Assembly: GCA_050049355.1 (NCBI GenBank) | Contig: JASFWK010000028.1 | Location: forward strand, 1-21,732 | Source of the DNA: JASFWK01 sp050049355 | GTDB lineage: Bacteria > Chloroflexota > Anaerolineae > B4-G1 > DUEL01 | Length of the DNA stretch: 21,732 nt | Direction of reading: 5' to 3' | Translations under genes and position numbers: made by a program | Part shown: positions 1-7,611 of the stretch, piece by piece | Position numbering within the stretch: position 1 is the stretch's first letter | Layout: each line of letters begins with the position of its first letter | Notes under the pieces: model-generated | The model's database searches: none | Told to the model about the DNA's origin: nothing | Seen by the model: only the letters and a program-made list of their open reading frames with translations

Positions 1-1257
1 CTGCATCCCAACCACCTCATCAGCAGCGGCACCCGTGGCGGCTCGGAAGATCAATTCCCCCGTCTCCTCGTTCAACAGGGCCGCCGAGGCAGCCTCCACT
101 CCGAAGTGCTCACGCACGCTGCCCATGAGCGAGTGAAGGACGTCGTCCAGTTCCAACGAGGCAGTGAGGGCCCGACCCGTCTCGTGAAGGAAAGCGACCT
201 CTTCAAGGCGGCGCTGGATCTGCTGCCAGAGCCAGGCATTGCCCACGGCGACGGCGGCGTGGTCAGCGAAGGCACCCACCAACTGCGCATCTGCTTCGCC
301 GTACACAGACGTCTCATGACTGCAGACGATAAGGGTGCCGACCACCTCGCCCCGAGCACCCAGAGGAGCGCCGATCCAGCTGCGAGGGGAAGGTACCCCA
401 GGGAGGTCCTCCCATCCCGCCTCCTGCTGCACATCGGCATAGACCATGGGCTCGCGATGGGATACCACCCGTGCCATGATGTGCTCGCCCTCCACGTCAA
501 AGGAGATAGACCCCACTCCATCTGGGTTCTCGAAGCCCCTCCAGGCCCGAATGGTGAGCCGCTGATCCTGAAGGAGAAATACGGAAGCCGTATCATATGG
601 AATTACCCGACCTAGCTGTTCCAGGATCAGGTTGAGCACCTCATCCAGATCCAAGGTGGCAGTGATGATGCGCGCGATCTCGCTGAGCGTATTGGCCAAC
701 TCTCGTCGCCGCTCCTCTGCTGCGAAGAGCCGGGCGTTCTCCAGAGCCACCGCGGCCTGATCGGCAACCAACTGAACCGTCTCCAGATCCTCCTCACTAA
801 AATAGCCAACTTCGGGATGGGTACAGGTCAGGACCCCCACCACGCGGCGGGGGTGCAGAAGGGGCACGCATAGAGCGGAGCGCATCTCGCGATTGCGGCT
901 TTCCTTGGGCGCGGGAAGCCAGCGACTATCGGTATCTGTGTTCGGTACGACGGCTGCTTCGCGATTCTCGACCACCCATCCCGCCAATCCATCTTGGAGC
1001 ATCCTTCGGCACTGGTCTATGTCATCCAGCGGCCGGAACTTGCCACCTCGAAGCCCGATCGCCAGCGCCGGTCGCTCTCTCTCATCCAACAACAGGAGAC
1101 TGCCAAACGCAGCATCCACAGCCTGGACGCTCAGCCCAAGCGCTCTCCTCAACACACCTACCAGATCCAGTCCGGCGGTCAGTTCTCGCATCACCCGGGT
1201 CAGCAGGGCCAGACGATCCTCAGGGCTCCACTCCCTCTTCCTCTCTGGCGATTTCAC
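1..1257 (-). CDS. multi-GAF-domain sensor protein, 3' part outside the window
   Basis: This reading frame stays open for 419 codons from a GTG at 1257 to the left edge, so the C-terminus is missing. The GTG follows a strong ribosome binding site (GGAGGTG, 8 bases upstream) and overlaps the stop of the kinase gene in a GTGA arrangement, so translation is probably coupled. Two complete GAF-like domains are visible, at about residues 15-175 and 190-350, and a third begins near residue 365. Each starts with a helix of the type LxLDxVL (for example ATLDLDEVLNLIL) and contains the usual small-residue core (IGAPLGARGEVVGTL). Helical linkers such as LENARLFAAEERRRELA join them. GAF domains bind small molecules or chromophores and usually feed a histidine kinase, a diguanylate cyclase or a phosphatase. 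No output domain is visible here, so the function beyond sensing is unknown. Confidence 0.88.
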   Translation of the reverse strand, partial: MKSPERKREWSPEDRLALLTRVMRELTAGLDLVGVLRRALGLSVQAVDAAFGSLLLLDERERPALAIGLRGGKFRPLDDIDQCRRMLQDGLAGWVVENREAAVVPNTDTDSRWLPAPKESRNREMRSALCVPLLHPRRVVGVLTCTHPEVGYFSEEDLETVQLVADQAAVALENARLFAAEERRRELANTLSEIARIITATLDLDEVLNLILEQLGRVIPYDTASVFLLQDQRLTIRAWRGFENPDGVGSISFDVEGEHIMARVVSHREPMVYADVQQEAGWEDLPGVPSPRSWIGAPLGARGEVVGTLIVCSHETSVYGEADAQLVGAFADHAAVAVGNAWLWQQIQRRLEEVAFLHETGRALTASLELDDVLHSLMGSVREHFGVEAASAALLNEETGELIFRAATGAAADEVVGMQ

Positions 1258-1892
1258 GGGAAGACCACCTCCTCTCGCCCCTGCAACTTATCTAGAACTC
1301 TCTCTGTGATGAGGTTTAGGTGGTGAGAATTGGCTACGAAATCCAGACTGTCGGATGGAACGGCAAGAACGGGACACAGGTCGAAGCTGCTGATCCACTC
1401 CTCATACAGCACATTCAGTTGCTCCAGGTATTCAGACGAGATACCTCGCTCGAAGGACCGTCCTCGATGGGCAATGCGGTCCAGCAGCGTGGACACAGAA
1501 GCGCGGAGATAGACAACCAGGTCTGGCGGAGGCAGGAGGGCGCTGAGCACCTCGTACAATTCGTGGTAGCTGCGATAGTCCCGTTCGCCCATCAAGCCTT
1601 GCTGATATAGATTGCGCGCGAAGACTTCCGCATCCTCATAGACCGTGCGATCCTGAACCACAGAGTCACGCCGGTGAAGGAGCATGTGGTGGTGGCGTAG
1701 GCGGCGTGAAAGGAAGAATACTTGAGAGTGGAAGCTCCAGCGACGCATATCCTGATAGAAATCGGCCAAATAGGGATTGTCAGCCACCGCTTCGAAAAAA
1801 GGCTCCCAACCCAGCCGCTCACTCAGCATCGCTGTCAGAGTGGACTTACCGACGCCAATGTTGCCTGCGATGGCAATGAAGTACGTCTGCAT
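1254..1892 (-). CDS. deoxynucleoside kinase (dAK/dGK family)
   Basis: A 212-residue protein of the deoxynucleoside kinase family (dNK, PF01712), the usual length for bacterial deoxyadenosine/deoxyguanosine kinases. It phosphorylates salvaged deoxynucleosides in the cytoplasm using an NTP. Visible motifs are the P-loop GNIGVGKS at residues 10-17, the catalytic Glu34 in FFEAVADNPYL, the DRTVYED motif at 81-87 (the family DRS/ERS motif) and the arginine-rich LID around RGRSFERG at 143-150. The substrate (dA, dG, dC or dT) cannot be fixed from these motifs. The start is the ATG at 1892, preceded by AGGAACC, a weak ribosome binding site. A promoter with a 17-base spacer lies about 150 bases upstream. 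The gene overlaps the downstream GAF gene by four bases, so both are probably on one mRNA. Confidence 0.93.
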   Translation of the reverse strand: MQTYFIAIAGNIGVGKSTLTAMLSERLGWEPFFEAVADNPYLADFYQDMRRWSFHSQVFFLSRRLRHHHMLLHRRDSVVQDRTVYEDAEVFARNLYQQGLMGERDYRSYHELYEVLSALLPPPDLVVYLRASVSTLLDRIAHRGRSFERGISSEYLEQLNVLYEEWISSFDLCPVLAVPSDSLDFVANSHHLNLITERVLDKLQGREEVVFP

Positions 1893-1928
1893 GGTTCCTG
1901 TACTCTGTCTGATACAGTGAAGGATCTA

Positions 1929-1998
1929 GGTGAGAGCGCCGCGTCTTGCCGAGTGGATTCTCTGGATGGGGGATGGCATACAGCCCGCCCCTCTCACC
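1929..1998 (-). promoter_or_regulatory. inverted repeat in the kinase leader, possible structured RNA
   Basis: Perfect 8-base arms GGTGAGAG (1929-1936) and CTCTCACC (1991-1998) enclose 54 bases that contain further short complements (TGCC/GGCA). The element lies between the predicted promoter at 2041-2069 and the kinase ATG at 1892, so it would be transcribed. There is no T-rich run after it, so it does not look like a terminator. It matches no riboswitch that I recognise. Confidence 0.35.
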
Positions 1999-2040
1999 CT
2001 CGTAGAAAGACCGACCCACCGATGTCCCCTTCCGCAAGCT

Positions 2041-2069
2041 AAGGATACTCCGGAAGGAGCGAAAAGTCA
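2041..2069 (-). promoter_or_regulatory. sigma-70-type promoter for the kinase/GAF pair
   Basis: On the minus strand TTGACT (2064-2069) is followed by a 17-base spacer and TATCCT (2041-2046). This is 5/6 and 4/6 identity to the consensus with ideal spacing. Transcription would start near 2034, giving a leader of about 140 bases. Confidence 0.55.
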
Positions 2070-2446
2070 AGAGTTACCGGGTTGATGACTGCCGACATCT
2101 TACTGCAGAGACTCGTGCTCCCATCCACACCTTGGGGCCAAACAGCCATCTGTGGTGACCTCACCCACCTCAATCGTACTGACTGGGACATGCAGTGCCA
2201 GGCAGAAGAGGTTGCGCAACAAGAAGTTCCGAGATAAACTAAGAGGAAAGACCTCAAGAGCAAGCAAAGAGGCACCCAATCATGTTCTTATTGCCTTCTG
2301 GACCGTTCCAAACCTACACTGATCCGAGGGGGAGCAAGGGGATCGGCATCTCGCTTGGGTAGCGATCCACTGCTCCTGGCCCCAAGGGCCAAGTCACACG
2401 ATTGTCCCTTGCGAAGAGAGGGCCAAAGCCTCAGGAGGAGGGACCT
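2070..2446. other. intergenic region between divergent genes, weak plus-strand promoters
   Basis: No convincing gene lies here; every short frame looks random. Two weak plus-strand promoter candidates are present: TTGCGC-17-TAAACT at 2212-2240 and TTGCCT-18-TACACT at 2291-2320. Either could drive the FAD oxidase gene. A TTG at 2402 is in frame with that gene but has no ribosome binding site. Confidence 0.4.
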
Positions 2447-4108
2447 GTGGACATACGGAATCTGCGGTGGTGGGGATGGGGTACGTTGGATCAAACCTTC
2501 CCCCTAGAGAATCGACCTCGCTTCTGGCCCGCACTGCAGGATTGGCTGGAGCTCCCCGACGAACTGAGGGAGCAACCCCCGGTTTCGCTGGATGAGATTG
2601 ATCTGCGCCCGCCCCGGCTGGACGCCCCCGTGCTAGCCTCTCTGCAGCGGCTTGTCGGCGAGGAATCGGTGCGCACTGACAAGCGAAACCGAGTGGAGCA
2701 CGCCTGCGGCAAAGCCTACCGGGACCTGGTACGCCTGCGTGCGGGAGTGGTCCCCAACCCACCCGACGCGGTGGTCTATCCTGCCGACGAGGGACAGGTG
2801 GCAGCGCTGCTGGGTTGGGCAGCCGATCGAGATATCGCCGTCATCCCCTTCGGCGGAGGAAGCACTGTCTTGGGCGGAGTCGAGCCAGAACCAGGGGAGC
2901 GCCTCACCATCACGCTGGACATGGCGCGGCTTGACCGACTGATCTCCCTTGATCGAACCTCCAGGACGAGCCGTGTCCAGGCCGGCGCGAGGGGTCCGGA
3001 GGTGGAGAGAGAACTCAACGAGCATGGCTTCACGCTGGGCCATTTCCCCCAATCTTTTGAGTTTTCCACTTTGGGCGGCTGGATCGCCACCCGCGCCGCC
3101 GGACAAACCTCCACCGGCTACGGCAAGATTGAGGACATGACCCAGGCAGCGCGAATGGTCACCCCAACGGGCATCGTGGAACCGAAGGACACGCCGGCCA
3201 CCGCTACCGGCCCCGACGTTCTGCAGATCTTGATTGGCTCAGAGGGAGCTTACGGCGTCATCACTGAGGCGACGATGCGGGTCCGACCGCGTCCGGAGCT
3301 CCAAGACTACCGGGGGTTTCTCTTTCACAGTCTGGAGGGCGGGGGGGCAGCGCTGCGGGATCTGATGCAGCACGGCCCCCGTCCGACAATCGCACGCCTC
3401 TCCGACGCCAGTGAGACGGCCGGCTTCGCGATGATGGCGCACGAACACCAAGGGTTGCGGGTGCTGGTGGATCACGCCCTGGAGACGTACCTGGCTTGGA
3501 AAGGGCACAGCCTAACCGAGGGCAGTTGCTTCATGCTCCTGGGATACGACGGAGCGGCGAGAGAGGTCAAGAGGCGCTGGAAGCGGGCAAAACTGATCTG
3601 CCACGATCACGGCGCCCTCTCCCTGGGGCGAGCTGCCGGAAGATCGTGGAGGCGAGAGCGTTTCGCTCATCCCTACCTGCGGGACACGCTGCTGGGGATT
3701 GGGGTGATGGTGGACACGCTGGAGACAGCTACCTCCTGGTCCAACCTGCTCCACCTCTACGAGGAGATGACAGCCGCCATCCGCGCCGCCATCCCGGCTA
3801 CCGGCGGTGGGCCGGGCTACGTCATGACTCACATATCCCACATATACGAATGGGGCGCGTCTCTCTACACGACTTTCCTCGGTCGACAGGTCGAAGGACA
3901 GGAGGTCGAACAGTGGTGGGGAATCAAGCGAGCAGCGACGGAGGCCATTCTGGCCGCCGGCGGCACCCTGAGTCACCATCACGGCATTGGTCGCGACCAC
4001 GTCCCGTGGCTGGAGCAGGAAGTTGGCTCCGTCGGAATGACAGCCCTGCGCTCGTTGAAGCGGTCCCTTGACCCGGCGGGAATCATGAACCCCGGGGTGT
4101 TGTTGTAG
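2447..4108 (+). CDS. alkylglycerone-phosphate-synthase-like FAD-binding oxidase
   Basis: A 553-residue flavoprotein of the GlcD/AGPS family (FAD_binding_4 plus C-terminal FAD-linked oxidase domain). The closest family I recognise is alkyl-dihydroxyacetonephosphate synthase, which swaps the acyl chain of acyl-DHAP for a fatty alcohol to form an ether bond. Supporting signs are the N-terminal RWWGWG (AGPS proteins start with a similar RW.GWG motif), the FAD pyrophosphate loop PFGGGSTVLGGVEP at residues 134-147, the run GGWIATRAAGQTSTGYGKIE, a C-terminal LYTTF tyrosine segment, and the triple His 510-512 in LSHHHGIGRDHVPWL, a hallmark of AGPS. The GTG at 2447 is chosen because AGGAGGAGGGA ends just 3 bases before it. 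The glycerol-3-phosphate dehydrogenase gene follows after 40 bases. A related 2-hydroxyacid oxidase is the alternative; the HHH motif argues for AGPS. Confidence 0.82.
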   Translation: MDIRNLRWWGWGTLDQTFPLENRPRFWPALQDWLELPDELREQPPVSLDEIDLRPPRLDAPVLASLQRLVGEESVRTDKRNRVEHACGKAYRDLVRLRAGVVPNPPDAVVYPADEGQVAALLGWAADRDIAVIPFGGGSTVLGGVEPEPGERLTITLDMARLDRLISLDRTSRTSRVQAGARGPEVERELNEHGFTLGHFPQSFEFSTLGGWIATRAAGQTSTGYGKIEDMTQAARMVTPTGIVEPKDTPATATGPDVLQILIGSEGAYGVITEATMRVRPRPELQDYRGFLFHSLEGGGAALRDLMQHGPRPTIARLSDASETAGFAMMAHEHQGLRVLVDHALETYLAWKGHSLTEGSCFMLLGYDGAAREVKRRWKRAKLICHDHGALSLGRAAGRSWRRERFAHPYLRDTLLGIGVMVDTLETATSWSNLLHLYEEMTAAIRAAIPATGGGPGYVMTHISHIYEWGASLYTTFLGRQVEGQEVEQWWGIKRAATEAILAAGGTLSHHHGIGRDHVPWLEQEVGSVGMTALRSLKRSLDPAGIMNPGVLL

Positions 4109-4148
4109 GACGGTCTCGCAAGTTCCTCTCTTGGATTGGAGCCAGGCC

Positions 4149-5801
4149 ATGATCGAATCATCCCCCTCACTGACGTGCTCTCGACCCTTCTCTGCCACAA
4201 CGCGACGAGAGAACCTGAAGCTCTTGCGCGGCGAGGTCTTCGACCTGCTTGTCATTGGCGGAGGGATCACTGGGGTCTCCATTGCGCGGGACGCGGCGAT
4301 GCGCGGTTTCCGCACCGCCCTGGTAGAGAAAGAGGACTTTGGATCGGGTACCAGCAGCCGATCCGCGCGGATGATCCACGGTGGGCTGCGTTACCTGGAG
4401 AATTACCAGTTCGGCCTGGTCTTCCGGTGCTGCAGCGAGCGACGGGAGATGCGAAAGGTCGCTCCCCGCCTGGTGCGGTCGCTCCCCTTCCTCTACCCCC
4501 TCTACCTGGGCCAGAAGCCCGCGCCCTGGAAGCTGCGGTTGGGCCTCACCCTATACGACGCACTGGGCCTCTTTCAGAACGTCCAGCCTCACCGCTGGCT
4601 AGAACCAAGGGAGGTTACGGAGCGAGAGCCGCTGCTGGGAGGACGAGGGCTCCTCGGAGCAGCTCGCTTCTACGACGCTCAGGTCGATGACGCCCGGCTA
4701 ACCCTGTTGATCGCCCGGGCCGCCCACGCTGAAGGAACAGTGGTCGTCAACTATGCCAAATCAGTAGATCTTCTGGAAGCCAACGGAAAGGTCCAGGGAG
4801 CGGTTGTACTGGATCGGATCAGCGAAGCGGAGTTTGAGCTTCGAGCGCGGGTAGTAGTCAATGCCACTGGCATCTGGGCAGACTCAGTCCGCCAGCAGGA
4901 TGCACACTACAGGGGAAGCATAATACGGCCCACCAAGGGCATTCACCTCGTCCTCCCTCGCCATCGGCTGCCTACGCAGCACGCCATCGCCTTCGATTCT
5001 CCGCGCGATGGCCGTCACATCTTTCTGATCCCGTGGGACAAGCACGCCCTCGTCGGGACCACTGACACCGACTATGAGGGGGACCTGAACAGCCCAGCGG
5101 CGACGTGGGAAGACGTGGAGTACCTACTGGAGGCGCTGGCCTACGTTTTCCCAGGGGCACAGATGGGGCCAGATGACATCATCAGCACATTCGCTGGACT
5201 GCGGCCCCTCCTCTACGCCGAAGGAGGAACCTACGCCCTCTCTCGCGAGCACGAGATTCTGGAAAGCCCGTCGGGTCTGATCACTATTGCGGGCGGGAAG
5301 CTGACCACCGCTCGGCTGATGGCCGAGCAGATTGTGGACCGCGTTGAGCGCAAACTGGAGCGGGAGTTCAGAATCCAGAGCGCGCACGCTTGCCGCACAA
5401 AAGAGCCCCTGCCAGCGGCCAAGCGGACGTGGGTGGCATCGGCGGTGGAGGACCAGGAGGCCCATGCCCACCTCATAGATGCCTACGGTGCGGACGCAGC
5501 CTGGGTGCTCGCCTACGCCGAGCAGAATGCGGCACTCAGAGAACGGATCGTGCCGGAACTGCCCTACCTGATGGCAGAGGCCCTGTACGCGGTTCAGCAC
5601 GAGATGGCCCTCACCCTGAGCGACGTCCTCATACGCCGCACCCACGTCATCTATGAAGCGCGAAATGGAGGAAGGGAGCAAGCAAGGGCAGTGGCGGGTG
5701 TGATGGCCTCCCGCCTGGAGTGGGATAAGGCAGAGATAGAGCAGCAGACCGCCGATTACCTTGCCCAGGTCGCGCTGACGCAAGCGTGGCGAAGCAAATA
5801 G
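4149..5801 (+). CDS. glpD: FAD-dependent glycerol-3-phosphate dehydrogenase
   Basis: A 550-residue protein matching the GlpD/GlpA family in length and motifs. It oxidises glycerol-3-phosphate to DHAP at the membrane and passes electrons to quinone. The FAD Rossmann motif VIGGGITGVSIARDAA is at residues 35-50, followed by KEDFGSGTSSRSARMIHGGLR, then RPTKGIHLVLP, PWDKHALVGTTDTDYEGD and the C-terminal GGKLTTARLMAEQ segment; a DAO_C-type helical domain ends the protein. The ATG at 4149 has GGAG 7 bases upstream; an earlier in-frame TTG at 4131 lacks such a site. It is co-directional with the AGPS-like gene 40 bases upstream, and both are the only plus-strand genes here. The DHAP it makes is the substrate that is acylated before AGPS acts, which gives the pair a metabolic link. 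The stop codon is the first base of a hairpin terminator. Confidence 0.93.
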   Translation: MIESSPSLTCSRPFSATTRRENLKLLRGEVFDLLVIGGGITGVSIARDAAMRGFRTALVEKEDFGSGTSSRSARMIHGGLRYLENYQFGLVFRCCSERREMRKVAPRLVRSLPFLYPLYLGQKPAPWKLRLGLTLYDALGLFQNVQPHRWLEPREVTEREPLLGGRGLLGAARFYDAQVDDARLTLLIARAAHAEGTVVVNYAKSVDLLEANGKVQGAVVLDRISEAEFELRARVVVNATGIWADSVRQQDAHYRGSIIRPTKGIHLVLPRHRLPTQHAIAFDSPRDGRHIFLIPWDKHALVGTTDTDYEGDLNSPAATWEDVEYLLEALAYVFPGAQMGPDDIISTFAGLRPLLYAEGGTYALSREHEILESPSGLITIAGGKLTTARLMAEQIVDRVERKLEREFRIQSAHACRTKEPLPAAKRTWVASAVEDQEAHAHLIDAYGADAAWVLAYAEQNAALRERIVPELPYLMAEALYAVQHEMALTLSDVLIRRTHVIYEARNGGREQARAVAGVMASRLEWDKAEIEQQTADYLAQVALTQAWRSK

Positions 5802-5826
5802 AGGCGCAGCAGCACTGCTGCGCCTC
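5801..5826. terminator. bidirectional hairpin terminator between convergent genes
   Basis: GAGGCGCAGCAG and CTGCTGCGCCTC are perfect 12-base complements separated by two bases (a 10-base stem with a 6-base loop is more realistic). On the minus strand it is followed by TATTTGCTT, and on the plus strand only by CACGTTCTCTC, so the U-tracts are weak. The position between the ends of glpD and the mutase gene supports a shared terminator. Confidence 0.7.
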
Positions 5827-5849
5827 CACGTTCTCTCAGTCCCATCACC

Positions 5850-7559
5850 TCACAGAACCATCGGCTCCCGGTAGAGCCCGAAAACCTCCCGGAAGACATC
5901 CATGACCTCTTGAAGCGTGGCATAGGCTCGTACCGCGTGGAGGATATGGGGCATCGTGTTCTCCGTGCCCTGGGCGGCGATCCGCAGCCGGTCGAGAGCT
6001 TGTCCCACAGCGCCATTGTCACGCTCGTCTCGCACCGCTTCCAGACGGGCGCACTGCCGCTCGTAGCCCTCGGGGTTTATCTTCAACAGCGGGATCTCCG
6101 GCGCTTTCTCCTCCACATACTCATTGACTCCCACCACAATCCTCCGCCTCTCGTCGATCTCGCGCTGATAACGATAGGCGGCGTCCGCGATCTCCTGTTG
6201 GAAGAACCCAGCCTCAATGGCGGGAATCACCCCGCCCAGGGCCTCGATGCGCTCGAAGTACTCATAAGCTTGCTCTTCCATCCTATCGGTCAGCGCCTCA
6301 ATGGCGTAGGAGCCTCCCAGGGGATCTATCGTGTTTGTGACGCCTGACTCGTGGGCGATGATCTGTTGGGTGCGGAGGGCGATGGTGACCGCACGCTCGC
6401 TGGGCAGGGCCAGCGCTTCGTCCAAACTGTTCGTATGTAGACTTTGAGTGCCACCCAACACCGCCGCAAGTGCCTGAATCGCCACCCGCACTGCGTTGAT
6501 CTCCGGCTGCTGAGCGGTCAGGGTGCAGCCCGCTGTTTGAGTGTGGAAGCGCAGCCACCACGAGCGCGGGTTCTGCGCTCCAAAGGTATGGCGCATCTCC
6601 CTGGCCCAGATACGTCGGGCGGCGCGGAACTTAGCGATCTCCTCCAGGAAGTCGTTATGGCAATTGAAGAAGAAGGAAAGACGTGGCGCGAAGGCATCAA
6701 CATCCAGTCCGCGCTCCAGCGCCCAGCGGACGTACTCCATCCCATCAGCCAGCGTGAAGGCCAGCTCCTGTGCCGCCGTTGAGCCGGCCTCGCGAATGTG
6801 ATAGCCCGAGATCGAGATGGTGTTCCACTTGGGTAGATGCTGGCTTCCGAATTCGATCGTGTCCGTCACCAACCGCATGGAGGGCGCCGGAGGGAAGATG
6901 TACTCCTTCTGAGCGATGTACTCCTTGAGAATATCGTTCTGAATGGTCCCCCCCAGCTCGTCCATCGACGCCCCCTGCTTCTCGGCGGCGGCGATGTACA
7001 TCGCCCAGATGATCGGCGCCGGTGAGTTGATGGTCATCGACGTGGTCACCTTCTCCAAGGGGATATCGTCGAAGAGCGCTTCCATATCCCGGAGCGACGA
7101 CACAGCGACGCCACACTTGCCGAACTCCCCCTCCGCCTCGGGCGCGTCGGTGTCGTATCCCATCAAGGTCGGCAGGTCGAAGGCGACGGAAAGCCCAGTT
7201 TGACCCTGTTCCAGCAGGTACTTGAAGCGAGCGTTGGTCTCCCCGGCGGTGCCGAAGCCAGCGAACATACGCATAGTCCAAAGGCGCCCCCGGTGCATCG
7301 TAGGATGGATGCCCCGCGTGAAGGGGTACTCGCCCGGGAAACCGAGTCCCTCCATATACCCCTCGGCTGCCTCAGTCGAGCCATCCCAACCCAGATCCAG
7401 CGGAGTATACAGTCTCTTGACAGGCTCACCCGAGGCCGTAATGAACTCCTCGTACCGTTCCGGCCACCGCTTCAATGTCTTCTCGAGAGCCGTCTCCTCC
7501 CACTGCTTGCGTGCCTCTTCCAAATGGTCTTGATTCTCCTTGCTCATCTTCGCTTCCAT
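5850..7559 (-). CDS. B12-dependent acyl-CoA mutase, large (catalytic) subunit
   Basis: A 569-residue TIM-barrel subunit of the methylmalonyl-CoA mutase family, without the C-terminal B12-binding domain (no DxHxxG), so a separate small subunit must be encoded elsewhere. Recognisable blocks are YPFTRGIHPTMHRGRLW near residue 78, GLSVAFDLPTLMGYD near 122, GTIQNDILKEY at 204-214, SISGYHIREAG with the active-site His254, APRLSFFFN, and GGTQSLHTNSLDEALALPSE. The residues that select methylmalonyl-CoA (Tyr89 and Arg207 in the Propionibacterium enzyme) are Phe99 (RMFAGF) and Gln217 (IAQKEYIFPP) here. That is the pair found in isobutyryl-CoA mutase, and AQKE is shared with Streptomyces IcmA as I recall it. 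The product is therefore more likely an isobutyryl/butyryl-CoA mutase or a related acyl-CoA mutase. An ATG at 7547 with GGAAG upstream is an alternative start. It follows RNase III by 52 bases. Confidence 0.93.
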   Translation of the reverse strand: MEAKMSKENQDHLEEARKQWEETALEKTLKRWPERYEEFITASGEPVKRLYTPLDLGWDGSTEAAEGYMEGLGFPGEYPFTRGIHPTMHRGRLWTMRMFAGFGTAGETNARFKYLLEQGQTGLSVAFDLPTLMGYDTDAPEAEGEFGKCGVAVSSLRDMEALFDDIPLEKVTTSMTINSPAPIIWAMYIAAAEKQGASMDELGGTIQNDILKEYIAQKEYIFPPAPSMRLVTDTIEFGSQHLPKWNTISISGYHIREAGSTAAQELAFTLADGMEYVRWALERGLDVDAFAPRLSFFFNCHNDFLEEIAKFRAARRIWAREMRHTFGAQNPRSWWLRFHTQTAGCTLTAQQPEINAVRVAIQALAAVLGGTQSLHTNSLDEALALPSERAVTIALRTQQIIAHESGVTNTIDPLGGSYAIEALTDRMEEQAYEYFERIEALGGVIPAIEAGFFQQEIADAAYRYQREIDERRRIVVGVNEYVEEKAPEIPLLKINPEGYERQCARLEAVRDERDNGAVGQALDRLRIAAQGTENTMPHILHAVRAYATLQEVMDVFREVFGLYREPMVL

Positions 7560-7611
7560 CCCTTTCTGCGTGTTGGGTCTGCGTTCGTGCCCTCTCTTGA
7601 GCCTCTTGAGT

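Noticed and set aside
1929..1998. 70-base element with an 8-base closing stem considered as a tRNA
   Set aside because: It lacks a T-loop, an anticodon arm of the right size and a CCA-compatible layout on either strand.
3512..4315. 267-codon minus-strand frame across the AGPS-like and glpD genes
   Set aside because: It overlaps two well-supported genes, spans their junction, and shows a composition typical of a shadow frame.
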